The notes beneath the pieces are model-generated. The model saw only the letters and a program-made list of their open reading frames with translations. It had not been told where the DNA came from and did no database searches. The translations under genes and the position numbers were made by a program. A stretch of 64,000 nucleotides of DNA from Sphingopyxis panaciterrulae. Lineage in GTDB: Bacteria > Pseudomonadota > Alphaproteobacteria > Sphingomonadales > Sphingomonadaceae. The stretch covers positions 45,231-109,230 of the forward strand of contig NZ_JACIJH010000015.1 in assembly GCF_014199295.1 (NCBI RefSeq), read 5' to 3'. Numbering within the stretch: position 1 is the first letter of the stretch; each line of letters opens with the position of its first letter. Below, one piece after another: positions 26,448 through 35,734 of this stretch.

Positions 26448-27067
26448 ACGCCGGATCTACAATGGAGCGCGTCTATCTCGACCTCAAGATGCGCGTACTC
26501 GATGGGCGCTATCCGCCGGGCACGCGCCTCGATCCGGTCAACCTCGCAAAGACGCTCCGCGCGAGTGCGACGCCGGTCCGCGAGGCGCTGCATCGTCTTG
26601 CTGGCGAGCGAATCATCGACAGCTGGCACCAGGAAGGCTTTCGTCCTCCCATCCTCGCGGAGGCCGATCTCCATGACCTTTACAGCTGGGCATCCTGGCT
26701 GCTCGGCCTTGCGCTTCAGGGCAACGTGCCGGATCCCGACCATCCGGCGGGCCTGGTCGGGCTCGAGCTGCGCAAGGACTATGCCGAAGCGCTCGACTCG
26801 CTTTTCCGGGCGATTGCGATGTGGAGCGCCAATCGCGAAATTCGCTTCGCGATTCTCAACCTGATCGAGCGATGTCACGTCTTTCGGAAGGCGGAGGCCA
26901 GCGTCGATACCGCGGCTCGCGACATGCTGGCGGCGATGGAAGATGATTACCGCTTTGGTCGCTGGAGTGCGCTTCGCGCCAAAATCACGCGGTTTCACCG
27001 GCGCCGCATGGCGTTCGCGGGCCGCGTCGTCGCCGAGATCAGACCCCGCGACGAACCGCTCCGATGA
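26444..27067 (+). CDS. GntR-family transcriptional regulator, short effector domain
   Basis: The N-terminal 70 residues are a GntR winged helix (ERVYLDLKMRVLDGRYPPGT, RLDPVNLAKTLRASATPVRE, ALHRLAGERII). The remaining 137 residues are helical (DLYSWASWLLGLALQGNV; ALDSLFRAIAMWSANREIRF) and FCD-like in length but without the His/Asp metal set I would expect. It is coupled to phyH by ATGA overlap and ends 96 bases before the lasso precursor gene. Two direct repeats at 27066-27083 straddle its stop codon and could be its own or LuxR's target in front of the lasso operon. Confidence 0.85.
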   Translation: MNAGSTMERVYLDLKMRVLDGRYPPGTRLDPVNLAKTLRASATPVREALHRLAGERIIDSWHQEGFRPPILAEADLHDLYSWASWLLGLALQGNVPDPDHPAGLVGLELRKDYAEALDSLFRAIAMWSANREIRFAILNLIERCHVFRKAEASVDTAARDMLAAMEDDYRFGRWSALRAKITRFHRRRMAFAGRVVAEIRPRDEPLR

Positions 27068-27105
27068 TATTCGAAAGATATTCAAACTATAAAAATTCTA
27101 TTCTC
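27066..27105 (+). promoter_or_regulatory. AT-rich promoter region with GATATTC direct repeats before the lasso precursor gene
   Basis: GATATTC occurs at 27066-27072 and again at 27077-27083, an 11-base period that puts both on the same face of the helix. The following 20 bases are the most AT-rich of the area (including TATAAAA at 27088-27094), fitting a -10 region. This lies 60-100 bases before the precursor ATG. A regulated promoter for the lasso operon is inferred. Confidence 0.45.
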
Positions 27106-27163
27106 TCCGACCGGCGTAGCTTTCTGGATGCCGCAATCCCGCGGCTAACCAGAGGAGGTTCTC

Positions 27164-27301
27164 ATGAACCAGTATGACATCGTCGAGGACGGCATCGAAG
27201 AACTCGGCGTCGCCAGCGTCGAAACGCTCGGCCAGATTCCGAACCGGCCGGAACCCGATGGCGTCCAGCCCTTCCTGGGCGGCGGCATTTCCGCCGAGTG
27301 A
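27164..27301 (+). CDS. Lasso peptide precursor (45 residues)
   Basis: The ATG has an excellent AGAGGAGG site. The leader (residues 1-22, MNQYDIVEDGIEELGVASVE then TL) carries the LG-x-A/VS-x-ET-x motif of proteobacterial lasso leaders, with the conserved Thr at position -2 before the core. The core starts at Gly23 (GQIPNRPEPD...) and ends FLGGGISAE, 23 residues. Glu30 is core position 8, the only acidic residue at 7-9, so a Gly1-Glu8 macrolactam ring is predicted. The ring (N-x-P-E-P) recalls caulonodin-type peptides and the GGIS tail recalls sphingonodin/sphingopyxin tails, from memory. Maturation genes B and C follow directly. Confidence 0.93.
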   Translation: MNQYDIVEDGIEELGVASVETLGQIPNRPEPDGVQPFLGGGISAE

Positions 27302-27346
27302 CGGATCGGGGGGCGCGACGCGCAAGCGCCGCGCCCTCAATCGGCC

Positions 27347-28009
27347 ATGGCCTATCATCTTCCGCCGCATGTGAGTTTCGGGTTTCTGGGCGATCGCGCT
27401 GTCGCGCTCGATCTCAGCGCCGATCGCTATTTCCTGATAGCGCCGCGCGAGGCCGCAGCGCTCGCGGCCGCCGGCACAGCGGCGGGCGAGACAGCGCCTT
27501 GCGCAGCGCTCGACGCGCTCGTCCGGCGGCGCTTGCTCGCGCCGGGAGCGGGGTCGCCGATCGCACCGATCGCCGCCGTCGACCTTCGCCTCTCCGCAGT
27601 CGAGGCGCCACCCGCCGACGGCCATATCACCTTCCTGGAAGTCGGCCTCCTGCGCGCGAGCGCCGGCCTCCATCTCCGTCTGCTGGGGTTGAACGGGACG
27701 CTCGTCCGTTGGCGTGCTCTTGCCCGCCGGTACGAGGCGCGTCCGCGGCTGACAGCCGCAGATGCGGACGCAATCCGCGTTGCGCAAGGCTTCGCCGACG
27801 CGCGCGTCCTCTTGCCCGCAAGACAGCTTTGTGTTCCCGACAGCCTGGCGCTGGCCCGTGTCCTTTGGCGCCGCGGGATCGATGCGGACGTGTACTTCGG
27901 TGCCCGGCTGGCGCCCTTCATGGCGCATGCCTGGGTCCAGCGTGGCGACATTTTGCTCTCGGATACGCTGAATACCGTGGGCGAATATACGCCGGTCTTT
28001 CGGCTGTGA
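27347..28009 (+). CDS. Lasso peptide B protein: leader-binding domain plus transglutaminase-like leader peptidase
   Basis: The 220-residue protein removes the leader peptide. The N-terminal part (about 1-75) is PqqD-like (RiPP recognition element) with SFGFLGDRAVALDLSADRYF, which binds the leader. The C-terminal domain has the transglutaminase-like triad: Cys162 in QLCVPDSLALA, His194 in MAHAWVQRGD, and Asp201 or Asp206 in DILLSDT. Fused B1-B2 is normal in Proteobacteria. It starts 45 bases after the precursor stop without an obvious ribosome site, and its TGA overlaps the GTG of the cyclase gene. Confidence 0.93.
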   Translation: MAYHLPPHVSFGFLGDRAVALDLSADRYFLIAPREAAALAAAGTAAGETAPCAALDALVRRRLLAPGAGSPIAPIAAVDLRLSAVEAPPADGHITFLEVGLLRASAGLHLRLLGLNGTLVRWRALARRYEARPRLTAADADAIRVAQGFADARVLLPARQLCVPDSLALARVLWRRGIDADVYFGARLAPFMAHAWVQRGDILLSDTLNTVGEYTPVFRL

Positions 28010-29730
28010 CGATCTGCATCGCTCTTATTCAGGCCGAAGGCCCCGTACCCGCGTTGCCCGGCGGCTATTCGGAACTTGGGACTATCGGAACAGCGCGGCT
28101 CGTCGGCAAGCCCGGCACGATCGTCGCCGTGTCGGGTGAGGCGGCGCTCGTCGGCTACGCCTTTCATCGCGACAGCTTCGCCTCTTGTCCGGCGCTAGAT
28201 CCCGGCGCGGTCGAGCACATCGTGCGGACCGAAGGCGCGTGGGCGATCAGGAAGCTCTGGGGGACTTTCATCCTGATATGGGCCGACGCGAGCGGGCAGG
28301 TCTTTGTCCTTCGTTCACCGTTGACCGGGCCGGCGCTGTTCCAGACCCGCCGCCAGGACGACGGCGGCGCGGCGGCGAACGCATGCTGCGCCTTCACCGA
28401 CCTCGGCCTCGCGCGCGCGCTGGGGTTTCGGCTCGATCGGCCCGATCCCGGCGCGATCGACGCCTATCTTCGCTATCCCCTGTTGCGAACGCCGCGCAGC
28501 ACTATAACCGGGGCGACCGAGGTCCTGCCCGGCGAGGTAACGCGCTTGGGGCACCGCGAGCGAAGACCGGCAAGCTGGCTTCCGTGGGATTATGCGTCGT
28601 CGCCGCCGATACGCGCCGAGGCGAACGATCTTGGCTCGCTCGTGCGCGCGACCGTCGGCGCATGGAGCGGGCGCTTCGCCCGCGTCCAGCTCGAGCTTTC
28701 GGGCGGGATTGACAGCAGCATCGTCGCCGCTTGCCTGTCTGTCCGTTCCGACCCGTGGCGCGCGATCACGATGGTCACGCCGGAGCCCGACGGCGACGAG
28801 CGTCTCTATGCGCGTGCGATGGCCGAGCGCGCGAACGCCCCGCTCGCCGAACTCATGCTGCCCGCCGAACCCGCGGACCCGATCTCAACGCCGACGATGT
28901 TGCGTGTCCGTCCCGGTGGCTTCGGGCTGATCGGTCCGACCGACGCGGCCTTCCTCGCATCGGCGCGGGCCTATGGTGCCGACGCAATTTTCTCGGGGAC
29001 CGCCGGCGATGGAGCGTTCGGTTATCAAACGTCGATCGCCCCGGCGCTCGATGCCTTGCGATATCGGGGTATGCGCGCCGCGCTCAGCGCGGCGCGCGAC
29101 CAGGCCCGCATCACCGACGACAATATCTGGAGCGCGCTGCGTCACGGCGTGCGCGGCTATTTTCGGGGGATCAGACTCTGGCCGGTCGACGATCTATTGC
29201 TGTCGGTGCGCCATGCATCGCCAAGGCCCGAGCACCCTTGGATGACCGACGCGGGGCGCATCCCGCCCGGCCAGCGGCGCTACGGTCTCGGCCTGCTGTC
29301 GATCCAGCCCTTCCTCGACGGCTATGACCGGTCGCTCGCGCTGCCGAAGATCGCGCCTTTGCTGTCGCAACCGCTGATCGAATATGGTCTCGGCGTGCCG
29401 AGCTGGCAGTGGGGCGAGGGCGGGGTCAATCGCGCTCTCGCCCGCGAAGCCTTTCGCGGCGACCTGCCTGACGTCATCCTCGCGCGCCGCAGCAAGGGAC
29501 GTATCCTGTCGATGTTCCTGCCGGCGTTCGAACGCAATCGGGAGCGGCTTGCCGCCTATCTCCTCGATGGCTGGCTCGCGGGCGCCGGCCTGCTCGATCT
29601 CGATACGATCGCCGACATGCTGACGGGGCGAAAGGAGGCCGATACGCTCGCCACGCTCCGTATCCTCCAGTTCGCGGATATCGAAGCCTGGGCGCGCTCG
29701 GTGGTAGGGTCCGAGGCGCCATCGCGATGA
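28006..29730 (+). CDS. Lasso peptide C protein (asparagine-synthetase-like macrolactam synthase)
   Basis: The 574-residue enzyme adenylates the core's acidic side chain (here predicted Glu8) and closes it onto the new Gly1 amine. It has an N-terminal glutaminase-like domain (residues about 1-200) and a synthetase domain with the PP-loop SGGIDSS at 232-238 and later FSGTAGDGAFGYQ and RRSKGRILSMFLP. It starts at a GTG overlapping the B stop (GTGA). The frame is open much further upstream, but that stretch is the B gene in another frame. The gene ends 84 bases before the convergent isopeptidase gene, with a GC hairpin between. Confidence 0.94.
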   Translation: MTICIALIQAEGPVPALPGGYSELGTIGTARLVGKPGTIVAVSGEAALVGYAFHRDSFASCPALDPGAVEHIVRTEGAWAIRKLWGTFILIWADASGQVFVLRSPLTGPALFQTRRQDDGGAAANACCAFTDLGLARALGFRLDRPDPGAIDAYLRYPLLRTPRSTITGATEVLPGEVTRLGHRERRPASWLPWDYASSPPIRAEANDLGSLVRATVGAWSGRFARVQLELSGGIDSSIVAACLSVRSDPWRAITMVTPEPDGDERLYARAMAERANAPLAELMLPAEPADPISTPTMLRVRPGGFGLIGPTDAAFLASARAYGADAIFSGTAGDGAFGYQTSIAPALDALRYRGMRAALSAARDQARITDDNIWSALRHGVRGYFRGIRLWPVDDLLLSVRHASPRPEHPWMTDAGRIPPGQRRYGLGLLSIQPFLDGYDRSLALPKIAPLLSQPLIEYGLGVPSWQWGEGGVNRALAREAFRGDLPDVILARRSKGRILSMFLPAFERNRERLAAYLLDGWLAGAGLLDLDTIADMLTGRKEADTLATLRILQFADIEAWARSVVGSEAPSR

Positions 29731-29779
29731 AGGGGTTGGCAGCCATCCGGGCGCGATGGCCGCAGTGGGCAAAGGCCTT

Positions 29780-29808
29780 GCCGGGCGCGCCGGGGAGCGG
29801 CGCCCGGC
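29780..29808. terminator. GC-rich hairpin between convergent lasso operons
   Basis: GCCGGGCGC (29780-29788) pairs perfectly with GCGCCCGGC (29800-29808) across an 11-base loop. There is no T-run on either side, so it is a candidate bidirectional stop for the C gene and the isopeptidase gene rather than a classic intrinsic terminator. Confidence 0.45.
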
Positions 29809-29814
29809 ACGCAC

Positions 29815-31800
29815 CTAGGGCGCGGTGGCTTGGAAGGACTCCTGCGGAGCCCCCGCGCGGAGCGCGCGCCAACGGACGTACTGGCCAGATTTCGCGGGGG
29901 CCGGATCTTCCTCGCCCTTGAGCCAGAAGCGATACCAGTCGAGATTGCGCTCGTAGACCGCACGCTTGTGCACCGGCTGATATTTGATGTGGATTTCGTC
30001 CGCGAAGGCGAACAGTTCGGCAGGCTTCCCGGCCAGCTTCAGTTTTGTGTGAAACTCGACGAGGTTGCGCACTTCGGACTCGGGCAACTGCATCAACAGA
30101 GGCGTATCGATCGCTACGACATCCGATGCGGGCGAGATTGTCCGCCAGCGTTCGGGGTCGCTGTCGGGATCGCCCGCCTGCCAAAATTCGCGAAATGTCC
30201 TGGCGAAGCCGCGATCGGGAAGCGCATTCGACCAGTAATAGTGCGGCGTCGCCTGTCCCGACGAGATGGTGGCGGCCGCAAAGCGCTTCGACTTGCGGAT
30301 GGCCCAGACGGCAACGGTCGAGCCAAAGCTAAGCCCGCCGATGCCGACGCTTCGGGGATCGATACGTTTTCGTGCGGCCAGGTCGTCGATTGCGTCGCCG
30401 ATCGCAGCGAGCGCGGTCTCATAGCTTCGCTCCATCGGCTGGCCGGGTGGTGGCGACTGGCCGTTGATGCAGAGCACTGCGATGCCATGTTCGACAAGTG
30501 GGAGCATCGGAATCTCGTCGCCGACGCCGCCCTTGAGAAACCCTGCGCAGCGATAATATTGAACGACCAATGGGAGTGGACCAGCGCTACTCGACGGGGT
30601 GAGCAGAATACCGTCATGGCCATTTTCCCAACGCAGCGGCGTGGCAACGGCGCCGATCCGGCGGCGCAGGTCCGCATTGGGGTCGGCGATGACCGAGCGG
30701 GCTCCATCCACATAGGCGATGCGGACAAGGCGTGGCGGCTCGGTCGCGCTGCTCTCGGCGCAGATGAGCGCCTTCGGCGCGGCGCCGCAGCGCGGTTGCC
30801 AGATCGGTGTCCGCTCGGCGCCATCGGTCGCAGTGAGATAGCGCGCCTTGCGGTCCCCGATACGCCAGAGCCAGATATTCTCGCGCGCGCCGGCATCGCG
30901 CTCGAACAGGATCAACATGCCGCTGCCGGGCCGCTCGGTAATTGCGGCGAGCTTTCCCGACCGGCAGGGCGCGGCGCTGCAAGGGATGCGCTCACCGTTG
31001 GCGCGGACGACCGTCAGTCGGACTTCGCCCGCCGAGCCCTCTATCTCCGCAACGCCGCCTGTCTTCAGGACAATCCGGCGATCCTGCTGGGACCGCGTAG
31101 CGGGCAGGGAAGGCGCGATATTCTCGCTGCCGAGCTCAACCGCCGTCTCCTTTTTCGGCGCGTCCCACAACAGGCCCGCGCGATCGAACCAGTTGCGGTT
31201 CCACCTTTGCACGACGCGGTGACCGCCCTCGATCTTGCCGCCGGCGATGGCCTGCCCGAGGTCGACACTGTCGTCGACCAGTACGCCTTCGTCATAGGCC
31301 CGTTGTTCCGCCGCGGCGACTTCGGCGCGGGTCGCCCCGGTCGTGTAGCGCAGCGATCGACCATCGGCGGAGACATCGAAATCGAGAATGTCTGCAGCAT
31401 CGACGATCTCGCGCCGCTGGCCTTGGTGCTCGCGCCAGTGCCAGATCGCGGAGACGCCATCGACGAGCGCGAGGGAACGAAAGCCTTTCGAGTCCGCATC
31501 CCACACTGCCTTTTGTTCGGCGACCGAACCCGCGCCATCGTGGCGTACCGTCCCCGCGCTTCCCGCATGCACCGGGGGGGCGCCGTCGATATCGGCGACA
31601 TACCAATCGAGCTTGGTGTCGTTGGCGCTCACCGATGGACGCGACACGCGGAAGAGAATCTTCTCGCCGTCAGGAGAGAGCGTCGGCCCCATGATGTCAG
31701 CGACCTCGACGAGGTCGCGCGTCGTCAAGGGAGCGCCGCCGTCGTTTGGCGCTACCGGGACTTGTACGACCGACGCAAGCAAGGCTGCCGCAATCACCAT
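29815..31800 (-). CDS. Lasso peptide isopeptidase (prolyl-oligopeptidase family)
   Basis: The 661-residue protein has a signal peptide (VIAAALLASVVQVPVA), a beta-propeller N-terminal region, and a C-terminal alpha/beta hydrolase domain with the nucleophile in GGLSFGSTVAVW (Ser491) and His604 in DEIHIKYQP. Isopeptidases of this type (AtxE2-like) open the macrolactam ring of the cognate lasso peptide after import. Its ATG overlaps the stop of the TonB receptor gene, so the receptor and isopeptidase are coupled. Genomic placement beside lasso A-B-C genes fixes the specificity; otherwise it would be called a generic S9 peptidase. Confidence 0.92.
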   Translation of the reverse strand: MVIAAALLASVVQVPVAPNDGGAPLTTRDLVEVADIMGPTLSPDGEKILFRVSRPSVSANDTKLDWYVADIDGAPPVHAGSAGTVRHDGAGSVAEQKAVWDADSKGFRSLALVDGVSAIWHWREHQGQRREIVDAADILDFDVSADGRSLRYTTGATRAEVAAAEQRAYDEGVLVDDSVDLGQAIAGGKIEGGHRVVQRWNRNWFDRAGLLWDAPKKETAVELGSENIAPSLPATRSQQDRRIVLKTGGVAEIEGSAGEVRLTVVRANGERIPCSAAPCRSGKLAAITERPGSGMLILFERDAGARENIWLWRIGDRKARYLTATDGAERTPIWQPRCGAAPKALICAESSATEPPRLVRIAYVDGARSVIADPNADLRRRIGAVATPLRWENGHDGILLTPSSSAGPLPLVVQYYRCAGFLKGGVGDEIPMLPLVEHGIAVLCINGQSPPPGQPMERSYETALAAIGDAIDDLAARKRIDPRSVGIGGLSFGSTVAVWAIRKSKRFAAATISSGQATPHYYWSNALPDRGFARTFREFWQAGDPDSDPERWRTISPASDVVAIDTPLLMQLPESEVRNLVEFHTKLKLAGKPAELFAFADEIHIKYQPVHKRAVYERNLDWYRFWLKGEEDPAPAKSGQYVRWRALRAGAPQESFQATAP

Positions 31801-34724
31801 CCGACGATAGCCTGCAGCGCGAAGGTTCGGCCGATCGCGCTCGCCTGTTCGGGATCGTAGCCGATGTTGACGCCGGTCGAGCGGAACAGCGCATAGGGCG
31901 GATCCTTGTCGAACAGATTGTTGACGCTGAACGCGAGCCGGAGCTTGCGCTTGTCCGGATCGCCGATCCGCATGCCAAGCTGGAGGTCGACCGTCGTCCA
32001 GCTCTTCACGCGTTCGGCCGGCGTCACCGTGAGGTTGCGATAGCTTGCGACATGATTGACCCCGATCCCGCCATCGAAGGCGCCGGCCTCGAAGCCGGCG
32101 CGGCCGCGCAGCCGGAGCTTGACCGGCGCACCGAGCGTGCCGACGACATTGTTGGGCGGCGCCGTGTTGGTTATCCGGTGGTCGATCGTGAACAGCCGCG
32201 ATCCGCCCAGCGACAGGTTGACGCTGCCGTCGGCGAGCGGCCTGCTGTATCCCAGGTCGAAATCGAGGCCGCGCACCGTCGAGCGCGACAGGTTGCGCGT
32301 CCGCGCATCGACGATCGCCATCACCTCATCCTGACCGATCCCGATCGCATTCGAGAAGCTCGGGTCGGCGAAATAGGCCGCGACCTCAGCCGGATCGGGC
32401 GTATCGTCGATCAAAGCGCCATAGACATCGCGCCGCGTGAAGAACTGCTGGAGAAAGCTGTTCGCCGACGCGATGCGATCCCTGTAGCTGATATCGAACC
32501 AGGTGAGGCTGAGCTTCGCGCCGGGAAGGAAGCGTGGCTCGAAATCGACCCCTGCGGTCCAGCTCGTCGCCTTTTCGGGGCCGAGGTCGGGCCGATAGCC
32601 GAGCAGGAGCAGCACCGCGGTCTGGCCGGTTTGTGAGGCCGGATCGGTGATCCGGAACGTCTGGTAGAGCGCGTTAGCCGTTCCGACGAGTTCGTCGAAG
32701 AAGGGCGCGCGGAACGACCGACCGTAGGAGGCGCGGAGCGCCAGGCCGGGCAGGGGCTCCCAGCGCGCGCCAAACTTCGGATTGGCCGTATCGCCGACGT
32801 CCGAATAATCTTCATAGCGTCCCGCCGCCGAAACATTGAGCGTTCCGGGAAAATTCTCCCCTGCGTCGAAGACGGGGATTGCGAGCTCGGCATAAAGGGC
32901 TTTGACGATACGTTTGTCGGGCAAGCCGGCGAGACCGCTCGTCTGCGGGGCGTCGGCGACGATGTCGAAGACCTGCGTGAAGTCGAGATTGTCGCGCCGG
33001 TATTCGGCGCCGAGGGCGAGCTTTGCGTCGCCGGCAGGAAGCGCCAGCATCGTCCCGTCGGCGCGCAGCGCAGCGGTCCAGCTCTTGTAACGCGAGCGCT
33101 GCGAAAATCCGCCGCGCAAGCTGTCGATCAGCGCCGGGTCGTTGACCGCCCCGTCACCGAACAGGTTGATCGCCCGCGCTGGATCGGTCGCCGCGACGGC
33201 GCGGGCGAGTCTGACGAGGTGGACGATATTGACCCCGTCATAGCCATCGCGCTGCATCCCGTAGCCGCCCGACAGCTCGATATTCCAGCTGTCGATATCG
33301 GCACGCGCTCCGAATGCGGTGTTGAGCGCCGTGACCGTGCCGCGCACTCCTTCGGGCCCGAAGTCGGCGATCGGGTCGTAGTAGACGGTGATTTTCTGGC
33401 CGGTGCCGATGGGATCGACATAATAGGGATTGGCGGGGGTCACGACCTGCTGCGAGACGCCTATAATCCGGCGCCGGGCCTCGAAGTCGCGTTCCGCATA
33501 AAGCCCTCGCGCGAAGAGGCTGAGATGATCGCCGATCTGCTGTTCTCCCGCCGCGTAGACGGTGAAGCTCTTCTGGCGCGGGAGGATATCGACCTTCCGG
33601 CGGGCGTCGCCGCGGGCGAAGCCGGCACTCGGGATGAGTTCAGCGGCTGTCAGCGCGGTCCCGTCCTGCCCGCGCGGGATGAGGAAACGCTGGCCGCCTG
33701 CGGCGACGATTGTTCCCGGGTTGGCGAAGTTCGACCGCAGGTCGGGACCGCCGAAGCGCCGAAGGTCTTCGGACGCGGAGGCGCGCTCTTCCGAGCCGAG
33801 GCTGCCGCGCCGGTAATATTCGCCGGCAACAACGAGATGGCCCGTTGCCCAGCCGGTGCCGACGATGTGCCCGACCTGGACTTCGCCATAGTCGCCATCG
33901 GCGGTTCCGGCGCGCAGCCGCGTCTCGGCCCCGTCGAAGCGACCGCGGAAGCGCAGATTCACCACCCCCGCGACCGCATCGGACCCATAGATCGCCGAAG
34001 CGCCATCGGTGAGGATTTCAAGGCGCTCGACCGCGATCGACGGTATCATTGAAATATCGGCGAAGGCGCCCGAGCTGCCGCCGAGCGCGGGGCGCGTCCC
34101 GTCGAGGAGGGTGAGCGTCGAGCCTGGCCCGAGGCCGCGGAGGTTGATGCCCGTGCCATAACCGATATTGCTCGCCGCATTGCCGCGCGCCGAGGTGCCG
34201 ACATTGGCCTCGGCGGGTCCGCCCGAGAAGTTCTGCGGGATCGTCTGGATAAAGTCGGCGAGCGTCGCGCGTCCGCTGCGGTCGAGCGTGTCGCGGTCGA
34301 TCGTGGCGACGGGCGAGCCGACCGGGCCGGCGCCGCGGATGCGCGATCCGGTCACTATAATGTCCTCGGGCACGGGGACGTCAGTCGAAGCGTCGCCAGC
34401 CGCATCGCCGTTTCCCGCGCGGATCACGAAGGCACCCTCGACGACCTCGGCGACGAGACCGGTGCCCGCGAGCAGCCGGGCCAGCGCGACATCGGGCGCG
34501 AGGCGGCCCCGCACGCGGCCGCTACGCTTGTCGTCGAGCAGCGCCGAGGAGGCGACCACTTCGCGGCCCGAAACCTGCGAATAGAGACGCAGCGCTTCGC
34601 CGAGGCGCCGCGGCGCGATGTCGTAATCCGTTTTCGCCGGCTGGGTCTGGGCGTGCGCCTGCGGTGCCTGAATCGCCATTGCGGCCGTACCCGCTAGCAG
34701 CGCCGCCAAAATTCTTATCGTCAT
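31794..34724 (-). CDS. TonB-dependent receptor with STN signalling domain, lasso-cluster type
   Basis: The 976-residue outer-membrane protein has a signal peptide ending HAQ, an STN domain (residues about 33-103: YDIAPRRLGEALRLYSQVSG...), a TonB box/plug start (PEDIIVTGSRIRGAGPVGSP) and a long beta-barrel ending in AIVGW, with Trp in place of the common Phe. STN domains talk to FecR, whose gene is next upstream in the operon. In proteobacterial lasso clusters such receptors are thought to import the mature lasso peptide. The plug motif RLEILTDGASAIYGSDAVAG is intact. Confidence 0.92.
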   Translation of the reverse strand: MTIRILAALLAGTAAMAIQAPQAHAQTQPAKTDYDIAPRRLGEALRLYSQVSGREVVASSALLDDKRSGRVRGRLAPDVALARLLAGTGLVAEVVEGAFVIRAGNGDAAGDASTDVPVPEDIIVTGSRIRGAGPVGSPVATIDRDTLDRSGRATLADFIQTIPQNFSGGPAEANVGTSARGNAASNIGYGTGINLRGLGPGSTLTLLDGTRPALGGSSGAFADISMIPSIAVERLEILTDGASAIYGSDAVAGVVNLRFRGRFDGAETRLRAGTADGDYGEVQVGHIVGTGWATGHLVVAGEYYRRGSLGSEERASASEDLRRFGGPDLRSNFANPGTIVAAGGQRFLIPRGQDGTALTAAELIPSAGFARGDARRKVDILPRQKSFTVYAAGEQQIGDHLSLFARGLYAERDFEARRRIIGVSQQVVTPANPYYVDPIGTGQKITVYYDPIADFGPEGVRGTVTALNTAFGARADIDSWNIELSGGYGMQRDGYDGVNIVHLVRLARAVAATDPARAINLFGDGAVNDPALIDSLRGGFSQRSRYKSWTAALRADGTMLALPAGDAKLALGAEYRRDNLDFTQVFDIVADAPQTSGLAGLPDKRIVKALYAELAIPVFDAGENFPGTLNVSAAGRYEDYSDVGDTANPKFGARWEPLPGLALRASYGRSFRAPFFDELVGTANALYQTFRITDPASQTGQTAVLLLLGYRPDLGPEKATSWTAGVDFEPRFLPGAKLSLTWFDISYRDRIASANSFLQQFFTRRDVYGALIDDTPDPAEVAAYFADPSFSNAIGIGQDEVMAIVDARTRNLSRSTVRGLDFDLGYSRPLADGSVNLSLGGSRLFTIDHRITNTAPPNNVVGTLGAPVKLRLRGRAGFEAGAFDGGIGVNHVASYRNLTVTPAERVKSWTTVDLQLGMRIGDPDKRKLRLAFSVNNLFDKDPPYALFRSTGVNIGYDPEQASAIGRTFALQAIVGW

Positions 34725-34804
34725 TGTTGCCTCCCAAGCGGCCGCTCATGGCCGTCTGGGGGTGCAAAACCCCGAGGTTGGAGAAACTCCCCCCTCGGAC
34801 CCGA

Positions 34805-35734
34805 TTATTTTTTTCGCAGGATTATTTCTCCGACGCGCTCGTCGATTCCAAGGTCGAGCGCCGCGGCGAGCTTGCGCGCGAGCGCTGGTCCCGCCGACAC
34901 ATCGAAACTACCGGTCACCGGAAGCGATGCGAGCGCCGGGTCGGCGAGGCGGATCGGTTTGCTATCGCTCTGGTTGGCGCGATCGAGCACCGCACCGAGC
35001 GGAAGATTGTCGGCGGCGAGCAGGATGGTGGGAGCGGCGGATGGGACCGGGCTCGCCATGGCAGGAAGCCGGTACGGGCCTGTCTCGGGCACCTCGGCAC
35101 TTTCGCCGGGTGCGAGCCGCAGCGCGCCGCCGCCCGCGCTCGAGCGGATTTCGATCGATCCCCTGATCAGCGTCACGCGCGGGGTGGCTTTGCGGGCATC
35201 GACCTCGAAGATCGTGCCGAGCGCGGTCGTCTCCGACCGGCCCGCGACGACGGTGAAGGGACGTGCGGCGTCATGCGCGACGTCGAAGCGCGCGCGCCCG
35301 CCGACAAGGATCACGCGGCGCCCACCGGTACTGAATTGCGTCTCGATGCGGGCGCCGTCCATCAAGGTAACGCGGGTGCCGTCGCCAAGTGTCTGCTCGC
35401 CGGGGGCGGTCTCGCTCTGCGCGAGCTGCGTTTCGCCGCTTCCGCGCTGGATATACCAGGCTCCGCCGAGCGCCAGCACGATGGCGGCGGCGGTCGCGAC
35501 GGCCCAGCGGAAGCCGCCGGGTGCATCGGCTTCGCTGCGGAAATGGCGTGCGTCGGCCTTGATGCGGACCGGCGACATGTCCTCGGCAAAGACCCAGTCA
35601 TTCTCGGCTTTCGCATAGGCCTCGGCGTTGCCCGGCTTCGCGTGCCAGGCCTCGAACGCTTTCTTTTCGGAATCGGTCGGGTTGCCGGACATCGTCGTGG
35701 CCCAATCGATCGCCTCGCGTTCCCGCCGCGTCAC
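34805..35734 (-). CDS. fecR: FecR-family anti-sigma regulator
   Basis: The 309-residue protein has an N-terminal cytoplasmic part with the FecR start AIDWATTMSGNPTDSEKKAF and EAWHAKPGNAEAYAKAE, one membrane helix (WAVATAAAIVLALGGAWYI, about 79-97), and a periplasmic FecR domain (ERTVTLMDGARIETQF-like, RGSIEIRSS) followed by an STN-like C-terminus (ADPALASLPVTGSFDV). It relays receptor occupancy to the sigma factor. The start is GTG, overlapping the sigma factor's stop (GTGA). The receptor gene follows after 80 bases. Confidence 0.93.
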   Translation of the reverse strand: MTRREREAIDWATTMSGNPTDSEKKAFEAWHAKPGNAEAYAKAENDWVFAEDMSPVRIKADARHFRSEADAPGGFRWAVATAAAIVLALGGAWYIQRGSGETQLAQSETAPGEQTLGDGTRVTLMDGARIETQFSTGGRRVILVGGRARFDVAHDAARPFTVVAGRSETTALGTIFEVDARKATPRVTLIRGSIEIRSSAGGGALRLAPGESAEVPETGPYRLPAMASPVPSAAPTILLAADNLPLGAVLDRANQSDSKPIRLADPALASLPVTGSFDVSAGPALARKLAAALDLGIDERVGEIILRKK

